Part shown: positions 4,989-5,673 of the stretch, piece by piece
Numbering within the stretch: position 1 is the stretch's first letter
Layout of the letters: every line of letters starts with the position of its first letter
Origin: Conexibacter sp.
Lineage (GTDB): Bacteria > Actinomycetota > Thermoleophilia > Solirubrobacterales > Solirubrobacteraceae
DNA: 5,673 bases
Assembly (NCBI GenBank): GCA_025964295.1
Contig: JAOPZD010000504.1
Span: forward strand, 1 to 5,673
Reading direction: 5' to 3'
Translations under genes and position numbers: made by a program
Notes under the pieces: generated by a model
What the model saw: the letters and a program-made list of their open reading frames with translations, nothing else
What the model was told of the DNA's origin: nothing
Databases searched by the model: none

Positions 4989-5673
4989 GACTCGGGCTGG
5001 GGCAGGGCTCGCTCGCCGTCGCCCCTCGTCGCTCGCCGCGCACCAGCGCGGCGAGCGCGAGGGCGGCGACGACGAAGCCCGCGGCGACCGCGAAGGCCAG
5101 GCGGTAGCCGGCGGCGAGGGCCTCGGCGTGCGCGGTGCCGGCGCCGGCGAGGTGCGCGGTCCGCGTCGTCGCCAGCGTGGCGAGGATGGCCAGGCCGAGC
5201 GCCGCGCCGAGCTGCTGGGTGGTGTTGACCAGCCCGGAGGCCAGGCCCGCGTCGGCGGGCGCCACGCCCGTCATCGCCAGCGTCGTGAGCGCGGGGCTGG
5301 CCAGGCCGAAGCCCATGCCCATGCCCAGCAGGGCGGGGAGGAGGTCCGTCGCGTAGGAGGCGCCGGCGGGCAGCCGCGCGAGCCACGCGAAGGCCAGCGC
5401 GGTGAGCGCGAGGCCGGCCAGCAGCGTCGCCCGGGCGCCGATGCGCGCCATCACGGGGCCGGAGGCGACGAGCGCCACCACGCCGATGACCACGGCGGTG
5501 GGCAGCGTCGCCAGGCCGATCGCGATCGGGTCATAGCCGCGCACGCCCTTGAGGTACAACGCCACCAGGAACTGCTGGCCGAACGCGCCGGCGATGAGGA
5601 GGACCTGCGTCGCGTTGGCCAGCGCGACGGAGCGCAGGCGGAAGATCCGCAGCGGCGCCAGGGGCGCGCGGGC
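4981..5673 (-). CDS. Major facilitator superfamily transporter, DHA2 (14-helix) type, C-terminal half (5' end outside window)
   Basis: The visible 230 residues are the C-terminal half of a membrane transporter of the drug:H+ antiporter 2 (EmrB/QacA-like) group, likely an exporter. The frame runs to the window edge; the GTG at 5565 is an internal valine in FLVALYLKG, because the sequence before it (PLAPLRIFRLRSVALANATQ) continues the family pattern. Hydrophobic segments lie at about 16-40, 50-72, 82-100, 110-134, 152-172 and 190-212 of the visible part. Family hallmarks are GVRGYDPIAIGLATLP (43-58), GPVMARIGARATLLAG (72-87), and GVAPADAGLASGLVN with TTQQLGAALGLA (136-162). The tail is short and polar, ending PCPSPSPS. 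The TGA stop (4983-4981) lies inside the last codons of the binding-protein gene, an eight-base tail-to-tail overlap. The N-terminal half and any promoter or regulator lie beyond 5673. The substrate is unknown, and a link to the sugar operon is not suggested by orientation. Confidence 0.9.
   Translation of the reverse strand, partial: ARAPLAPLRIFRLRSVALANATQVLLIAGAFGQQFLVALYLKGVRGYDPIAIGLATLPTAVVIGVVALVASGPVMARIGARATLLAGLALTALAFAWLARLPAGASYATDLLPALLGMGMGFGLASPALTTLAMTGVAPADAGLASGLVNTTQQLGAALGLAILATLATTRTAHLAGAGTAHAEALAAGYRLAFAVAAGFVVAALALAALVRGERRGATASEPCPSPSPS
5030..5057. terminator. Candidate bidirectional hairpin at the convergent gene ends (no U-tract)
   Basis: A perfect 11-bp GC-rich inverted repeat (5030-5040 paired with 5047-5057) encloses a six-base loop, CACCAG. 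It begins 42 bases after the binding-protein stop and sits inside the C-terminal coding region of the facilitator. Neither side is followed by a T-run, so it is not a classical intrinsic terminator. GC-rich hairpins without T-runs have been proposed to act as terminators in high-GC actinobacteria, and the place fits the operon end. In sequence this GC-rich such repeats also arise by chance, so the functional call is tentative. Confidence 0.3.

Noticed and set aside
4999..5025. GGGGC/GCCCC pairing as a terminator just after the binding-protein stop
   Set aside because: It has only five paired bases with a 17-base loop and no T-run, and is weaker than the 11-bp stem at 5030-5057.
5135..5356. 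A 73-codon open frame on the + strand opposite the facilitator
   Set aside because: It is antisense to clear membrane segments of the facilitator and shows no motif of its own.
5563..5565. GTG as the start of the facilitator gene
   Set aside because: The frame continues upstream to the window edge with typical family sequence, so this valine is internal and the gene is cut by the window.

Overview
The window is gene-dense and very GC-rich (roughly 70% or more by eye), with strong GC bias at third codon positions, four-base gene overlaps and GGAGG-type ribosome binding sites. This fits a high-GC actinobacterium. A soil Thermoleophilia such as Solirubrobacter or Conexibacter is a guess from overall style, not shown by any marker. 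No RNA gene, mobile element, CRISPR array or origin was seen, and no stretch over 300 bases lacks a gene.

Layout: bases 1-4988 hold five genes on the + strand that look like one operon whose 5' end lies outside the window. In order they are the C-terminal part of a Gfo/Idh/MocA-type dehydrogenase (1-464), a TIM-barrel sugar isomerase/epimerase-like protein (461-1387), a two-domain sugar ABC transporter ATPase of the RbsA/MglA class (1384-2904), an RbsC-class permease (2901-3923), and a lipoprotein sugar-binding protein (3951-4988). The first four are joined by three ATGA overlaps. The binding protein, usually needed in excess, has a separate strong Shine-Dalgarno sequence 27 bases after the permease stop. 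On the - strand, 5673-4981 holds the C-terminal half of a 14-helix (DHA2-type) major facilitator. It points towards the operon, and its stop codon lies inside the last codons of the binding protein gene.

Working together: the binding protein, permease and ATPase should import a sugar or sugar-like compound. The dehydrogenase and TIM-barrel protein would then oxidise and isomerise, epimerise or cleave it in the cytoplasm. No kinase or phosphotransferase component is visible, which fits a route acting on a free, unphosphorylated substrate. The substrate cannot be read from the sequence, but several residues that contact ribose in RbsB are replaced, so ribose is unlikely. The facilitator is probably unrelated.

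This is mostly a conventional sugar uptake and catabolism operon; no clearly new system was found. The points most worth a second look are the asymmetric ATP sites of the transporter ATPase, the tail-to-tail gene overlap with a perfect 11-bp hairpin inside the facilitator's coding region, and the possible oxidation-first (3-keto-glycoside type) chemistry of the first two enzymes.
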